A DNA stretch of 64,000 bases from JBHIYN01 sp041984235 (lineage in GTDB: Bacteria > Pseudomonadota > Gammaproteobacteria > Ga0077536), in NCBI GenBank assembly GCA_041984235.1, contig JBHIYN010000014.1, forward strand, positions 78,844 to 142,843, given 5' to 3'. Shown piece after piece: positions 16,410-26,200 of this stretch. The notes under the pieces were generated by a model. That model saw nothing but the letters and a program-made list of their open reading frames with translations, was not told where the DNA came from and did no database searches. Each line of letters begins with the position of its first letter. Within the stretch, counting starts at the first letter, position 1. Made by a program: the position numbers and the translations under genes.

Positions 16410-17813
16410 TCAGCGCCTCAGCCTGGTGCCGTGCGGCGGCCAACCGGGCGGCACCTCCGCACCGGGATGGGGCAGCGCGTAGCCGCCCGGGAACGCGATG
16501 GGCTGGTCGCTGACGATGACCTCGTCGTAGATCACGAAGGTGTCCTCGCTGACCCATTGTTGGGCGTTCTCGGCGCGGTTGATCAGAAAGGCGCCGCGGT
16601 AGGTGTGGGCGTCCGGCGCGAAGCCCATGTCGTCATGGCCGAGCAGCAGCATCGGCGGCTGGCCGTACTCGGCGAACCACAGCTTGAGCCGCGCGCGCGG
16701 TCCGCTGACATCCACGTGCAGCTCGATGGTGTGCCAGGTGCCGGCGCGGTAGCGCGGCACCGCGGCGTAATCCGGATCGGCGCCATCGAGATTACGGCGG
16801 CGCGGCCCGCGGCGGCGCTCGAAGAGATTGATGTCGGTGAGATCGGTGGCGCCGCCGGCGCGCTGCGGGCCGGCGTCGAAGTAGGTGTACAGCGTGTCGT
16901 CGCCGCGTACGAAGCCGGGCTCCAGCCACATCAGCGACAGCGGCATGGCGGCGCGGCTGACGAAGAACACGAACGGCCACGGCCCCCAGCCGCGCCGGTT
17001 GAGCACGATCTCGCCGCGTGCGAACGGCCCGACCGAGGGGTCGAACAGGATCAGGGTCTTGATGTCGCCCTGGGCGTGGACGTGGTCGACCCAGGTGCCG
17101 TCCGTGTACAGCGAGAACTGCAGGTACAGGCGTTCCTTGCGCGTGTCGACGTCATGCCGGCCGGGTCCGGAGAACGAGAGGTTCCACGAGGGTCCGGCCT
17201 CGTTGGCGCCCTCGGAGGCGAACCAGTTGTGGCGCGAGGCGCCGTTGCCGGTGAGCGTGATGGTGCGCTCGAGATCGAGCTTCGGCTTGCCGTCCGCGCT
17301 CTGCGCGTGGCCGTGAGAGTGCGCGAGGGCGAGGTAGGCGGCGCGGTCGGCGACGTCGAAGTTGGTGGCATAAAACACGCCGGCCGCGCCCGCGCGCGCC
17401 AGCCAGTCGGCCTGCGCGGTGCCGCACAGCGCGTTGGCCGCCGACACCGGTGCGCCGTCATCACAGCGCGCGACCGGGCGTCGCGGCGCCGCGACGGCCG
17501 GCGGCGCCGGATCGTCGGTTGCCGCGGGCGACGCCGACGCAGGGCCGGGCACGACGCCCTGCCGCACGACCGGTGCCGGTGGCAGCGTGAGCGGCGCGGC
17601 GGGCGGCGGCGCGGCCCGCTGGCGGGCGAGCAGGTCTTCGAGGCGCCGGCGCGCCGCGATGGTGTCGGGGTGCTTCTCGGTGTAGACCTCGAGCAGGCCG
17701 TCGAGCGTCTCACGCGCCGCGGCGATGTCCTGCTCGAGATCGGCCGCGGCGGCAGCCGCCGTCAGCGCGAACGCACACAACAGGACAAGCCGCCGCGTGC
17801 GGTGCTCAGGCAT
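16410..17813 (-). CDS. Secreted ConA-like (polysaccharide lyase-like) protein with Wzc-like coiled coil
   Basis: 467 residues with a signal peptide (RLVLLCAFALTAAAAAA). The mature N-terminus (about 25-75) is a predicted coiled coil containing YTEKHPDTIAARRRLEDLL, strikingly like the YTDKHPDVVGLREQIARLE motif of the chain-length protein encoded at 48847-50451. A Pro/Ala-rich linker follows, then a beta-rich C-terminal domain (about 150-455). Features such as YRAGTWHTIELHVDVSGP and WVSEDTFVIYDEVIVSD resemble concanavalin-like polysaccharide lyase domains. A role in binding or trimming the exported polysaccharide in the periplasm is inferred. Catalytic residues cannot be assigned, so it might only bind. 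It appears to be the first gene of the minus-strand run down to wzx. Confidence 0.65.
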   Translation of the reverse strand: MPEHRTRRLVLLCAFALTAAAAAADLEQDIAAARETLDGLLEVYTEKHPDTIAARRRLEDLLARQRAAPPPAAPLTLPPAPVVRQGVVPGPASASPAATDDPAPPAVAAPRRPVARCDDGAPVSAANALCGTAQADWLARAGAAGVFYATNFDVADRAAYLALAHSHGHAQSADGKPKLDLERTITLTGNGASRHNWFASEGANEAGPSWNLSFSGPGRHDVDTRKERLYLQFSLYTDGTWVDHVHAQGDIKTLILFDPSVGPFARGEIVLNRRGWGPWPFVFFVSRAAMPLSLMWLEPGFVRGDDTLYTYFDAGPQRAGGATDLTDINLFERRRGPRRRNLDGADPDYAAVPRYRAGTWHTIELHVDVSGPRARLKLWFAEYGQPPMLLLGHDDMGFAPDAHTYRGAFLINRAENAQQWVSEDTFVIYDEVIVSDQPIAFPGGYALPHPGAEVPPGWPPHGTRLRR

Positions 17814-18001
17814 GAAGGATTCCCGGTGCTCTCGGCATGGCGCTCGTGCGTTCGTCTGCGGCGTGCCCGCGGCCGGTGCCGCAGCGCCGTTTCGGCTGCA
17901 GGGTTCGGCGGCATCCTACCGGAGCCGCCAGGCGAACTCCTGTATACTCACGCCGCCGTCAAGCTGGTGCGTGCTCAGACCCGCGAGCGGCGCACCGTAT
18001 C

Positions 18002-19210
18002 ATGAAAATACTCCACGTCCTCGACCATTCGTTGCCGAACTACGATGGCTACGCCTTCCGCTCGTGGGAGATCATCCGCTTCCAGCGCGCACTCGGCATA
18101 GAAACCGTACAGGTCACCTCGTCCAAGCACGCCGGTGACTATGCGCCGAGCGAGACGGTCGAAGGCATCGAGTTCCATCGCACCCCGCTGGCCGGCGGTC
18201 TCTACCGCCTGCCCGTGCTCGACCAGGTCGGTGTGGTCGTCGGGCTCAGACAGCGCCTGCGCGAGCTCGTCGCGGCCCACGCGCCGGACGTCATCCACGC
18301 CCATTCGCCGTCGCTGAACGGCCTCGCTGCGCTCGGCGTGGCACGCGCGCACGGTCTGCCGCTGGTCTACGAGATGCGCTCGTTCTGGGAAGATGCCGCG
18401 GTCGACGCCGGCGCCTGCCGCGAGGGCGACCTGCGCTACCGCCTGACCCGCGCGAGCGAAACGCGGGTGGTGCTGCGCGCCGACCACGTGGTGCCGATCT
18501 GCCGCGGGATCGCCGACGACCTCGTCGCCCGCGGCCTGAGCGAGGACCGCCTGACGGTGGTGGCCAACTCGGTCGACTACAGCCGCTTCAGCAACGAGCT
18601 GGGCTACGATGCCGCGCTCGCCGCGCGCCACGGACTGACCCGCGGGCACACCCTGGGCTTCGCCGGCTCGTTCTTCACCTTCGAGGGTCTCGAGATCCTG
18701 GTCGAGGCGATCGCGGTGATGGCGCCGCAGGAGCCGCGCCTGCGCCTGCTGCTGGTCGGCGATGGCGCGGAGCGGGCGGACCTCGAGAAGCGCGTTCGCG
18801 AGCTCGGCGTCGGCGACCGGGTGGTGTTCACGGGCCGCGTGCCGCACGCCGAGATCCAGTCCTATTACGGCGTCATGGACGCGCTCGTCTACCCGCGCAC
18901 GCCCATGCGCCTGACCGAGCTGGTCACGCCGCTCAAGCCGCTCGAGGCCATGGCGCACGGCAAGAACGTGATTGCCTCCGACGTCGGCGGCCACCGCGAG
19001 CTGATCGAACACGGCCGCACCGGGCTGCTGTTCCGTGCCGGCGATCCGGCGGCACTGGCCGATGCCGCGCGCCGCCTGCTGGCCGACAGCGAGCTTCAGT
19101 CGCGCCTGTGCGCGGACGCTAAGAAGCATGTCGAGAACCGTCACAACTGGGCCGTCACCGTGCAGCACTACCCCCGTATCTACTCGAACCTGACCGGCAA
19201 GCCATGCTGA
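18002..19210 (+). CDS. XrtA/PEP-CTERM-associated glycosyltransferase (GT4, Daro_2409 family)
   Basis: 402-residue GT-B glycosyltransferase. The N-terminus MKILHVLDHSLPNYDGYAFR and the following TVQVTSSKH are characteristic of the sugar transferase family associated with exosortase A exopolysaccharide loci (TIGR04063 group). The C-terminal donor-binding region contains VYPRTPMRLTELVTPLKPLEA and the usual GDPAALADA. ATG 18002 is chosen over earlier in-frame codons because it gives the family N-terminus; sequence upstream shows no homology. The next gene starts inside this gene's final codons (ATG at 19204). It is separated by about 18 kb from the other XrtA genes of this window. Confidence 0.88.
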   Translation: MKILHVLDHSLPNYDGYAFRSWEIIRFQRALGIETVQVTSSKHAGDYAPSETVEGIEFHRTPLAGGLYRLPVLDQVGVVVGLRQRLRELVAAHAPDVIHAHSPSLNGLAALGVARAHGLPLVYEMRSFWEDAAVDAGACREGDLRYRLTRASETRVVLRADHVVPICRGIADDLVARGLSEDRLTVVANSVDYSRFSNELGYDAALAARHGLTRGHTLGFAGSFFTFEGLEILVEAIAVMAPQEPRLRLLLVGDGAERADLEKRVRELGVGDRVVFTGRVPHAEIQSYYGVMDALVYPRTPMRLTELVTPLKPLEAMAHGKNVIASDVGGHRELIEHGRTGLLFRAGDPAALADAARRLLADSELQSRLCADAKKHVENRHNWAVTVQHYPRIYSNLTGKPC

Positions 19211-20370
19211 GCGCCGCGTTCTGGTTGTTCGCCCTGGGCGTGCTCTACCCCTACCTGGGCTATCCGCCGCTGCTGTGGCTGCTGACCCGCGTGCGCGGCG
19301 CCTACGTGCCCGCCGCCCCGCAGCCGGACTTCCTGCCGCCGGTGACCCTGATCATTTCGGCCTACAACGAGAGCGCGGTCATCGATGCCAAGCTCGAGAA
19401 CGCCCGCGCGCTCGACTACCCCGCGGACAAGCTGCAGATCATCGTCATCTCCGACGCCAGCGACGACGGCACCGACGACATCGTGCGCCGTCACGGCGAG
19501 GCCGACCCGCGCGTGGTCCTCTACCGCCAGGAGGAACGCAAGGGCAAGACCGCCGGGCTCAACGGCGGCATAGGACTCGCCAGCGGCGAAATCGTGGTGT
19601 TCTCGGACGCCAACGCGATGTACGCGCCGGACGCGCTGCGCGAGCTGGTCGCGCCGCTCAGCGACGAGCGCGTGGGCTACGTGGTCGGCGCCGCCCTCTA
19701 CACCGATTCCGAGGACGGCGCGGCGCAGGCCAGCGAGGGCCTCTACTGGCGCTACGAGCTGGCGCTGAAGAAGATGGAATCGGCGTGTGGCTCGGTGGTC
19801 GGCGGCGACGGCGCGATCTACGCCATTCGCCGCGAGCTGTACTGGCCGCTGCGCGAGGACGACATCAACGATTTCGTCAATCCGCTGCAGATCATCGGCG
19901 CCGGTTACCGCGGTGTGTTCGCGCCGGCGGCACGCTGCTTCGAGCACAGCGCCGACTCCTTCGGCAAGGAGTTCGGGCGCAAGCGCCGCATCGTCAACCG
20001 CTCCTGGCGCGCGTTCCTGCGCTACGGCGGCGGCCTGCGCGGCGCGGGCAACCCGGCGTTCGTGTTCCAGATCCTCTCGCACAAGGTGCTGCGCTGGTTC
20101 GCGTTGCCGCTGCTGGCCGGCGCGGCGCTGACCAACCTGGCCCTGGTCTGGCAGGGCGCGGGCGCGCTCTACCTGCTGACGCTGGCGGTGACGGTAGTCT
20201 CGGTCGTGCTCGCCTGGCGTGGCCGCGTGCTCGACGCCGGCGGACTCGAACAGCCGCGTATCGTCTACCTCTTCTACTACTTCTACCTCGTCAATCTCGC
20301 CGCGCTGCTCGGGATCTACGACGAGGCCCGCGGTATCCGGCACAGCAAGTGGAACCACGTCCGCACCTGA
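19204..20370 (+). CDS. Membrane-associated family 2 glycosyltransferase
   Basis: 388-residue processive-type GT2 enzyme. A short hydrophobic N-terminus is followed by the GT-A domain with VTLIISAYNES, IVISDASDDGTDDIV, VVFSDANAMY (DxN/DxD-like metal site) and a GGDGAIYAIRRELY segment. The EFGRKRRIVNRSWRAF region resembles the R-x-R-W family motif (here RSWR) of cellulose synthase-like enzymes. Two or three membrane helices close the protein. It overlaps the preceding gene by seven bases. Function could be chain elongation or addition of a single sugar at the inner membrane. Confidence 0.85.
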   Translation: MLSAAFWLFALGVLYPYLGYPPLLWLLTRVRGAYVPAAPQPDFLPPVTLIISAYNESAVIDAKLENARALDYPADKLQIIVISDASDDGTDDIVRRHGEADPRVVLYRQEERKGKTAGLNGGIGLASGEIVVFSDANAMYAPDALRELVAPLSDERVGYVVGAALYTDSEDGAAQASEGLYWRYELALKKMESACGSVVGGDGAIYAIRRELYWPLREDDINDFVNPLQIIGAGYRGVFAPAARCFEHSADSFGKEFGRKRRIVNRSWRAFLRYGGGLRGAGNPAFVFQILSHKVLRWFALPLLAGAALTNLALVWQGAGALYLLTLAVTVVSVVLAWRGRVLDAGGLEQPRIVYLFYYFYLVNLAALLGIYDEARGIRHSKWNHVRT

Positions 20371-20399
20371 CGCCGGCTCGCGGCCGCGCCTGACCCGCC

Positions 20400-22274
20400 A
20401 TGTGCGGCATCGTCGGCGTTCATTACTTCGATCGCGCGCGCACGGTCAGCGAGGGCGAGCTGCGTGCGATGACCGATACCATCGTTCACCGCGGCCCGGA
20501 CGACGAAGGCGCCGCGGTGTTCGGCCACAGCGGCATCGCCATGCGCCGCCTGAGCATCATCGATCTCGGCGGCGGCCATCAGCCCATCCATGCGCCCGAC
20601 GGCAAGAGCGCGATCGTGTTCAACGGCGAGGCCTACAACTACCGCGAGCAGCGCGCGCTGCTCGAGCGCGATGGCGACCGCTTCGCCACGCACAGCGACA
20701 CCGAGGTGGTGCTGCACCTCTACCTGCGCCACGGCGAGGACTTCCTGCAGCACGTCAACGGCATGTTCGGGCTGGCCATCTGGGACGCCGCGCGGCAGCG
20801 CCTGTTGATAGCGCGCGATCGCATCGGCATCAAGCCCGTCTACTACTACCGCGACGCCGAGAAGCTGGTCTACGCCTCGGAGATCAAGGCCATCCTGGCG
20901 CATCCCGGGGTGCGCGCCGAGCTCGCCACCGAGCACCTGCCGGACTACCTGCGCTACGGCTTCACGCCGGTGCCGGCGACGCTGTTCCGCAACGTGCACA
21001 AGCTGCCGCCCGGGCATTTCCTCACCGCCGACGCGGACGGCATCGCCATTCGGCGTTACTGGAACGTGTCCTATGCCGACAAGCTCACCGGCTCCGAGGA
21101 CGACATCGCCGCAGAGCTCTACGAAACGCTCAGGAGCTCGGTCACCTACCGCATGATTGCGGACGTTCCGCTCGGCGCCTTCCTCAGCGGCGGCATGGAC
21201 TCGAGCAGCATCGTGCACCTGATGCGCGATCTCGGCACGCGCGACATCCGAACCTACAACATCGGCTACGGGCGCCGCTTCGCCGAGCACGACGAAAGCT
21301 CCGAGGCGCGCGAGATCGCCGCCCACTACGGCACCGACCACCACGAGATCCTCGCCGAGCCCGACGTCAGACGGCTGTTCCCGGAGCTCATCGGCTACAT
21401 GGACGAGCCGATTGCCGACTCCTCGTTCGTGGTCACCTACCTGGTGTCGAAGCTGGCGCGCGAGTCGGTCACCGTGATCCTCTCGGGAGTCGGCGGTGAC
21501 GAGCTGTTCGGCGGCTACCGGCGCTACTACAACGTGGCCCTCAATCGCCAGTGGCACCGCATTCCGGCGCCCCTGCGCCGCCACGTCATCGCCCCGCTGC
21601 TCGCCGCACTGCCCGCGGATCGCAACAACCGGCTGTTGAACTATTTCCGCCTGGCCAAGGGCTTCGCCGCCGCTGCCGAGCTGCCGCCGGAGGCGCAGTA
21701 TCACCAGACCGTCAGCATTCTCGGGCCGGAGGTACTCGCGGCCGCGCAGGCTACGCCGACCGACGCCTTCGACGCCGTGCTAGCCGATTGCGACGCGACC
21801 GAAACACTCGATCGCATCATGTACTTCGATCTCAAGACCTCGCTGCCCGAGCAGCTGCTGCTGCTGACCGACAAGATGTCCATGGCCTGCTCGCTCGAGG
21901 TGCGCGTGCCCTACCTCGATCATCGCGTGGTCGAGCTCGCCGCGCGCATGCCCGTGGCGATGAAGATCAAGGGCCGCACGCTGCGCCACATCCAGCGGCA
22001 TACCTTCGCCAACCGTCTTCCGCCGAGTGTGCTGGAACGGCGCAAACGCGGCTTCGGCGCACCCATCGGCGCCTGGCTGCGCGACGACCTGGCGGAGCTG
22101 GTCGGCGATCTGCTCGGCGCCGAACGGCTGCGCCGGCAGGGTCTGTTCGATCCCGGCGCGGTCGCCGCGCTGGTCGACGCGCACAACAGGATGCGCATCG
22201 ACGGCACCGACGCCATCCTCGCCCTGCTGACGTTCCAGCTCTGGCACGACAACTTCCTCGCCGGCCGCGGCTGA
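20400..22274 (+). CDS. asnB: Asparagine synthase-like glutamine amidotransferase
   Basis: 624-residue two-domain enzyme. Met removal would expose Cys2 of MCGIVG as the glutaminase nucleophile, followed by HRGPDDEG and the FNGEAYNY glutamine-binding loop. The C-terminal synthetase domain contains the ATP pyrophosphatase motif LSGGMDSSSI. Length fits class B asparagine synthetases. In polysaccharide loci such enzymes amidate uronic acids or other glycan carboxylates as well as making asparagine. It follows the two glycosyltransferase genes after 29 bases. A second, distinct paralogue is encoded at 38537-40429. Confidence 0.9.
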   Translation: MCGIVGVHYFDRARTVSEGELRAMTDTIVHRGPDDEGAAVFGHSGIAMRRLSIIDLGGGHQPIHAPDGKSAIVFNGEAYNYREQRALLERDGDRFATHSDTEVVLHLYLRHGEDFLQHVNGMFGLAIWDAARQRLLIARDRIGIKPVYYYRDAEKLVYASEIKAILAHPGVRAELATEHLPDYLRYGFTPVPATLFRNVHKLPPGHFLTADADGIAIRRYWNVSYADKLTGSEDDIAAELYETLRSSVTYRMIADVPLGAFLSGGMDSSSIVHLMRDLGTRDIRTYNIGYGRRFAEHDESSEAREIAAHYGTDHHEILAEPDVRRLFPELIGYMDEPIADSSFVVTYLVSKLARESVTVILSGVGGDELFGGYRRYYNVALNRQWHRIPAPLRRHVIAPLLAALPADRNNRLLNYFRLAKGFAAAAELPPEAQYHQTVSILGPEVLAAAQATPTDAFDAVLADCDATETLDRIMYFDLKTSLPEQLLLLTDKMSMACSLEVRVPYLDHRVVELAARMPVAMKIKGRTLRHIQRHTFANRLPPSVLERRKRGFGAPIGAWLRDDLAELVGDLLGAERLRRQGLFDPGAVAALVDAHNRMRIDGTDAILALLTFQLWHDNFLAGRG

Positions 22275-22275
22275 G

Positions 22276-22293
22276 CGGCGCGCTGCCGCGCCG
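22276..22293. terminator. GC hairpin between convergent genes
   Basis: CGGCGCG (22276-22282) and CGCGCCG (22287-22293) form a perfect 7-bp stem with a CTGC loop in the 27-base gap between the convergent amidotransferase and glycosyltransferase genes. No T-run flanks it, so bidirectional termination is inferred only from position and stem strength. Confidence 0.4.
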
Positions 22294-22301
22294 GCCCGCG
22301 C

Positions 22302-23201
22302 TCAGTCGGGCCCACCGCCGCTACGCACGGCTTCCCGCAGCCAGCTGCCGGCGCCGGCCGCGAGGCCCGCGATGACGGCAGCCTCGCCCCGCCAGCGGCG
22401 CGGCGATCTGAGCGCCGCACGCAGGCAGCCGCTGAGCTCCCAGTACGCCATGCGCAGCGCGGTCCCGTCGCCGCGCAGGATGTGCTTGCAGTACAGCGCC
22501 CCGCGCCCGCGCAGGTAGGTGCGGTGCAGGGCAGCAACCTGGGCGTCGGTGCGACGCCCGTGAGCATGCCGCACGCAGGGTTGCGGCGAGTAGATCATGC
22601 GCAGCCCGGCGCGCAGCGCGCGGTAGAGAAAGTCGGTGTCCTCGGCGACCAGCCTGCGACGTGAGCCCGGCCCCAGGCGCGGATCGAACGGACCGACCCG
22701 CTGCAGCGCGCGCCGCGTGAACGCGAGATTGCAGCCGGGAATGAGCGAGAAGAGCTGCGCCGTGGAATCGAACACGATGGTTTCGTCGAAGGTCCTGATC
22801 GTGACCGGCCGATCCACCGGGTCGTGCAGCTCGACACGACCCCCGACGAGATCGAGGTCAGGATCGCGCTCGAATTCGGCGACCATCTTCTGCGCCCAGT
22901 CGGGTTCGACCAGGCAATCGTCGTCGGTGACCAGCAGCAGATCGCCGCTGACGGCCGCCAGCGCGGCATTGAGGGCATTCGATTTGCCCGCGGCGCCCTC
23001 GTAGAGGTAGCGGAAACGGTCCGGCGAGCGGGCGACGGCGGCTTCGATCACCTGGCGCGTGCCGTCGTTCGATGCATTGTCGACGACCAGCACCTCGAGC
23101 TGCCAGCCCGCCGGCGCGGCCAGCCGCTCGAGCGCGTTCACGGTGGCGACCAGCGCGGCCGAGCGGTTGCACGTGCAAACCACCACGCTCGCGATCGGCA
23201 T
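22302..23201 (-). CDS. Family 2 glycosyltransferase
   Basis: 299-residue GT-A protein. The N-terminus ASVVVCTCNRSAALVATV, LEVLVVDNASNDGTRQVI and DLLLVTDDDCLVEPDW (DDD metal site) are classic GT2 motifs. The later GSRRRLVAEDTDFLYRALR supplies the ED catalytic-base region. ATG 23201 is preferred; a GTG at 23216 would add five residues. It resembles the glycosyltransferase at 36291-37232 in layout and motifs. It stands alone on its strand between a convergent amidotransferase gene and the large Kelch-like gene behind it, from which it is separated by a hairpin. Confidence 0.85.
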   Translation of the reverse strand: MPIASVVVCTCNRSAALVATVNALERLAAPAGWQLEVLVVDNASNDGTRQVIEAAVARSPDRFRYLYEGAAGKSNALNAALAAVSGDLLLVTDDDCLVEPDWAQKMVAEFERDPDLDLVGGRVELHDPVDRPVTIRTFDETIVFDSTAQLFSLIPGCNLAFTRRALQRVGPFDPRLGPGSRRRLVAEDTDFLYRALRAGLRMIYSPQPCVRHAHGRRTDAQVAALHRTYLRGRGALYCKHILRGDGTALRMAYWELSGCLRAALRSPRRWRGEAAVIAGLAAGAGSWLREAVRSGGGPD

Positions 23202-23249
23202 GTCAGCCCGCCCCACCCGCGGCGGCGCCCTGCGGGCGGCGCGCCGAGG

Positions 23250-23271
23250 ATGTCCCGGCCGCGCCGGACAT
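23250..23271 (-). terminator. Hairpin just after the Kelch/lyase-like gene
   Basis: ATGTCCCGGC (23250-23259) pairs with GCCGGACAT (23263-23271), with one bulged C and a 3-base loop. It starts five bases beyond the stop of the gene at 23276-27352. No T-run follows on the minus strand, so intrinsic termination is likely but unproven. Confidence 0.45.
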
Positions 23272-23275
23272 GACC

Positions 23276-26200
23276 TCAGTTGGCGAGCTCGATGACCAGC
23301 CGCGGCTCGAGCCCAGTGCTGCTGCCGCTCTCGCGGCTCGCGTAGCGGTGCGTGTTGCCGCCCGCCAGGGCCCGCAGGTAGACACCGTTGTTCGGCTGCG
23401 CGCCGTCGACCCAGGCCGAGACGAGACTGCCAACGTCAATCTGTACCCATTGTTCATCGCGGCCGTGGGCCTCGAGGTAAGCGGTGGCGAAAGGCGCACC
23501 GCCGTGCATCGTACCCTGTACGTCGGCCCAGTCGCCCAGTTGCTGCTCCCAGGCCCGGCCCTGCGTAACATCGGCGTAGTCGCGGGTGACCGCGTACTCG
23601 CTCCAGTCACGGGCCGCACCGAACACTCCTACGGGCAGCGGCGTGTAGTAGTCGCGCAGCTTGTAGAGCTCCAGGCGCGCCGAGCTGATGGCCGTGCCGG
23701 CGGGTAGCTGCGGCAGGTCGAAACGCAGCAGCACCGGACTCGCGGGCGAGAGATCGAAATAGCCCTGCGCGCCCAGCGAGCGCGAGGTCGAGGCGTGCAG
23801 GTAGGCGTCGGCACTCGCCTCGACGACGATCTCGCCGGTCACGACCTGGTACTCGACGTGCAGGCGTGGCGGCGGCAAATCGCCGTTGCTACTACCGAAG
23901 CGCTGACCGTGCCCGCCGTCGGCAACGCTGCGCAGGAAAAAGCCGGTGTTGGTGCGCGACCCGTCCTGCCACCCACGGACGAGATCGGTCACCTCCAGCT
24001 CCGTGCTGAACGGCGTGCCGCTGTAGGGCAGGTCTTCGGCCGCGAACGGTACCTCGCCCTGGGCCGTGCCCGCGGCGTCGATCCAGTCACCGCCCTCGTT
24101 GTCCCAGGCTTCGCCGGTCGCGGTATCCACCTCGTACCAGCTGGCCGCCGCCTCGTGCCAGGCGCGCGCGGGGGTGAAGACGCCCAGGCGCATCGCCGCG
24201 TACTGGTGGACGCTATGCAGCTCGAGCGTCGCGCGCGTGACCACGGCGCCGGGCGGCAGCGCCAGCGGGAAGGCAATCAGCCCATTGTGCCGGGGATTCA
24301 CCAGAACCGAGTCCTGGGCCTCCAGCGTCTTGCGCGTCGTCGGTGACACGTAGGAGTCCGACACCGGCAGGAAGGTGAAGCTCTGGGAGGGACCGGCCGT
24401 ATTGCCGGAGCCGTCCACCGTGATCGACACCGCGGCCGAAGGCGCCGACAGGTTACCCGCCGCGTCGAGGGCGGCCACGGAGAATGCGGGCTGCGCGCCG
24501 GCGGGCAGATTGCCGTGAACGTAGACCGGAGCGGCCACTGCGGCGACGGGCAGATCGCCGAGAAAAACGCGATAGCGCGAAACGGCGACATTATCGGTGC
24601 TCGGCGACCACTCGAGCGTCACGGCGCCGGGCCCGCTCTGCGCGACCCGGAGGTCGGCCGGCACGCTGGGCGCGATGCCGTCGTGCGAGCTCGAGACCGC
24701 GCTCGAGGAATCGGCGGCGGTCGGTGCCGACGCGAGCACCCGTGCACGCACGGTCTCGCCACCGGAGCCGAGACAGGTCATGCGCACCTCGCCGCCCTCT
24801 GCGGGGACCTCGACCACTTCGGTGCCCGCCAGCGCGCGCGGGCCCGTCCAGGCGCCGCTTGCTTCACAGGTCAGTGCGTCTTTGCTCAACCAGGACACCG
24901 AGACCAGGTCACCCGGAGACGGGTTGTCGTCGGACAGGGCCAGCGTGATGGCCGGCGGGCGCGGCGTGTCCGTGTCCAGGCCGCCGATCGGATCGCCGGT
25001 ACCGACGACCATCTGGTCGAGATACACCTCGCCGTTACTGCAGTTGCCGTAACGCCCGCCCTTGTAGACGTTGAGCCAGACCAGGCGGTTGTGCAGCAGG
25101 TCGTGACCTTCTTCCCGAAAGGACATGTTGGTCTTCTCGAAACTCAGCACGCCGTCGATCCAGCCGCGGATCACGCCGTCGGCCTGGCCCGGGGTGTTCA
25201 TGGTCGTCTGGATCTCGACCTGGTACCAGCGGCCGCGCTCGAGCACGCCGCCGTCGCCGCGTCCGCAACGGAAGTTCGACGGGTTGGTCTCGCAATCCCC
25301 GCCGCCGCCGCTGGAGCTGCCATAGATGTGCGCATCCCAGTAGCCGGCGTCACCGGTGCTCGAAGCCTGCCCGCCGTGATAGAGGTAGGAGCCGAAGCGC
25401 GCGATGGCATTGGGCTTGGTGCTGCAGGCAAGCCCGTCACCGCCGCCGCAGGCGCGGTAGTTGCTGCGTGCCGACCAGCAGTTACGACCGTTGGAGGCGG
25501 CGCCGCCGTTGCCGCACTGGCCGCCCGGATCGGCCCAGGTGCGCACGTCGGCCGGTCCCGGAAACTTGCCGCCCGCGCCAACGACGTTGCCCTCGGCGTC
25601 GCACATGAGCGGATCCCACGTTTCGCCGAGCTTGAGGTAGTAGCGCACCTGCAGGTTGCGCGGCGCAAGCCCGGCGGCAGTCAGCGGCCAGTAGACACTG
25701 AGCGAACGGGTCACGCCGGCTGGCGTGTCGACGCGCAGGCAACTGCCTTCCAGGCACCCTTCCTGCACGATGCTGGTCAGGTCGACCGACTCGCTGAGCG
25801 CGGCACGCGGTGCGGCAACGATGGGATCGCGCAGGTAGCCGCTGGTCCACCAGTCGTTGTGCTCCCAGGGCTCGCAAAAGGCGATGTCGTCGCGCCCGGC
25901 GAGCCCGGGCTCGCTGCTGCAGTCGCCGAGCGGCAGCGGTGTCGGGTTGGCCGGAATGCTCACCGTCACCGTCGGCGAGGGAGGTCCCACGTTGCCGGCG
26001 GAGTCGTAGGCGACGACGTGATAGCCGTAGCTCGCACCAGGCGTCAGGTGCAGCTCCTTGTACTCCGGAAACGGCGGTTCCGCGACCAGGGCCCCGTCAC
26101 GGTAGACGTGATAACCCTCGACCCCGATGTCGTCGGTGGGCTCCGTCCAGCTCAGCTCGACCGACCCGGGATAACGCTGCGCGACCTGCGGCGTCGGCAC

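Noticed and set aside
17920..17948. Promoter before the stp1-type glycosyltransferase (TATACT at 17943-17948)
   Set aside because: The -10-like hexamer is acceptable but no -35 hexamer lies at 16-18 bases.
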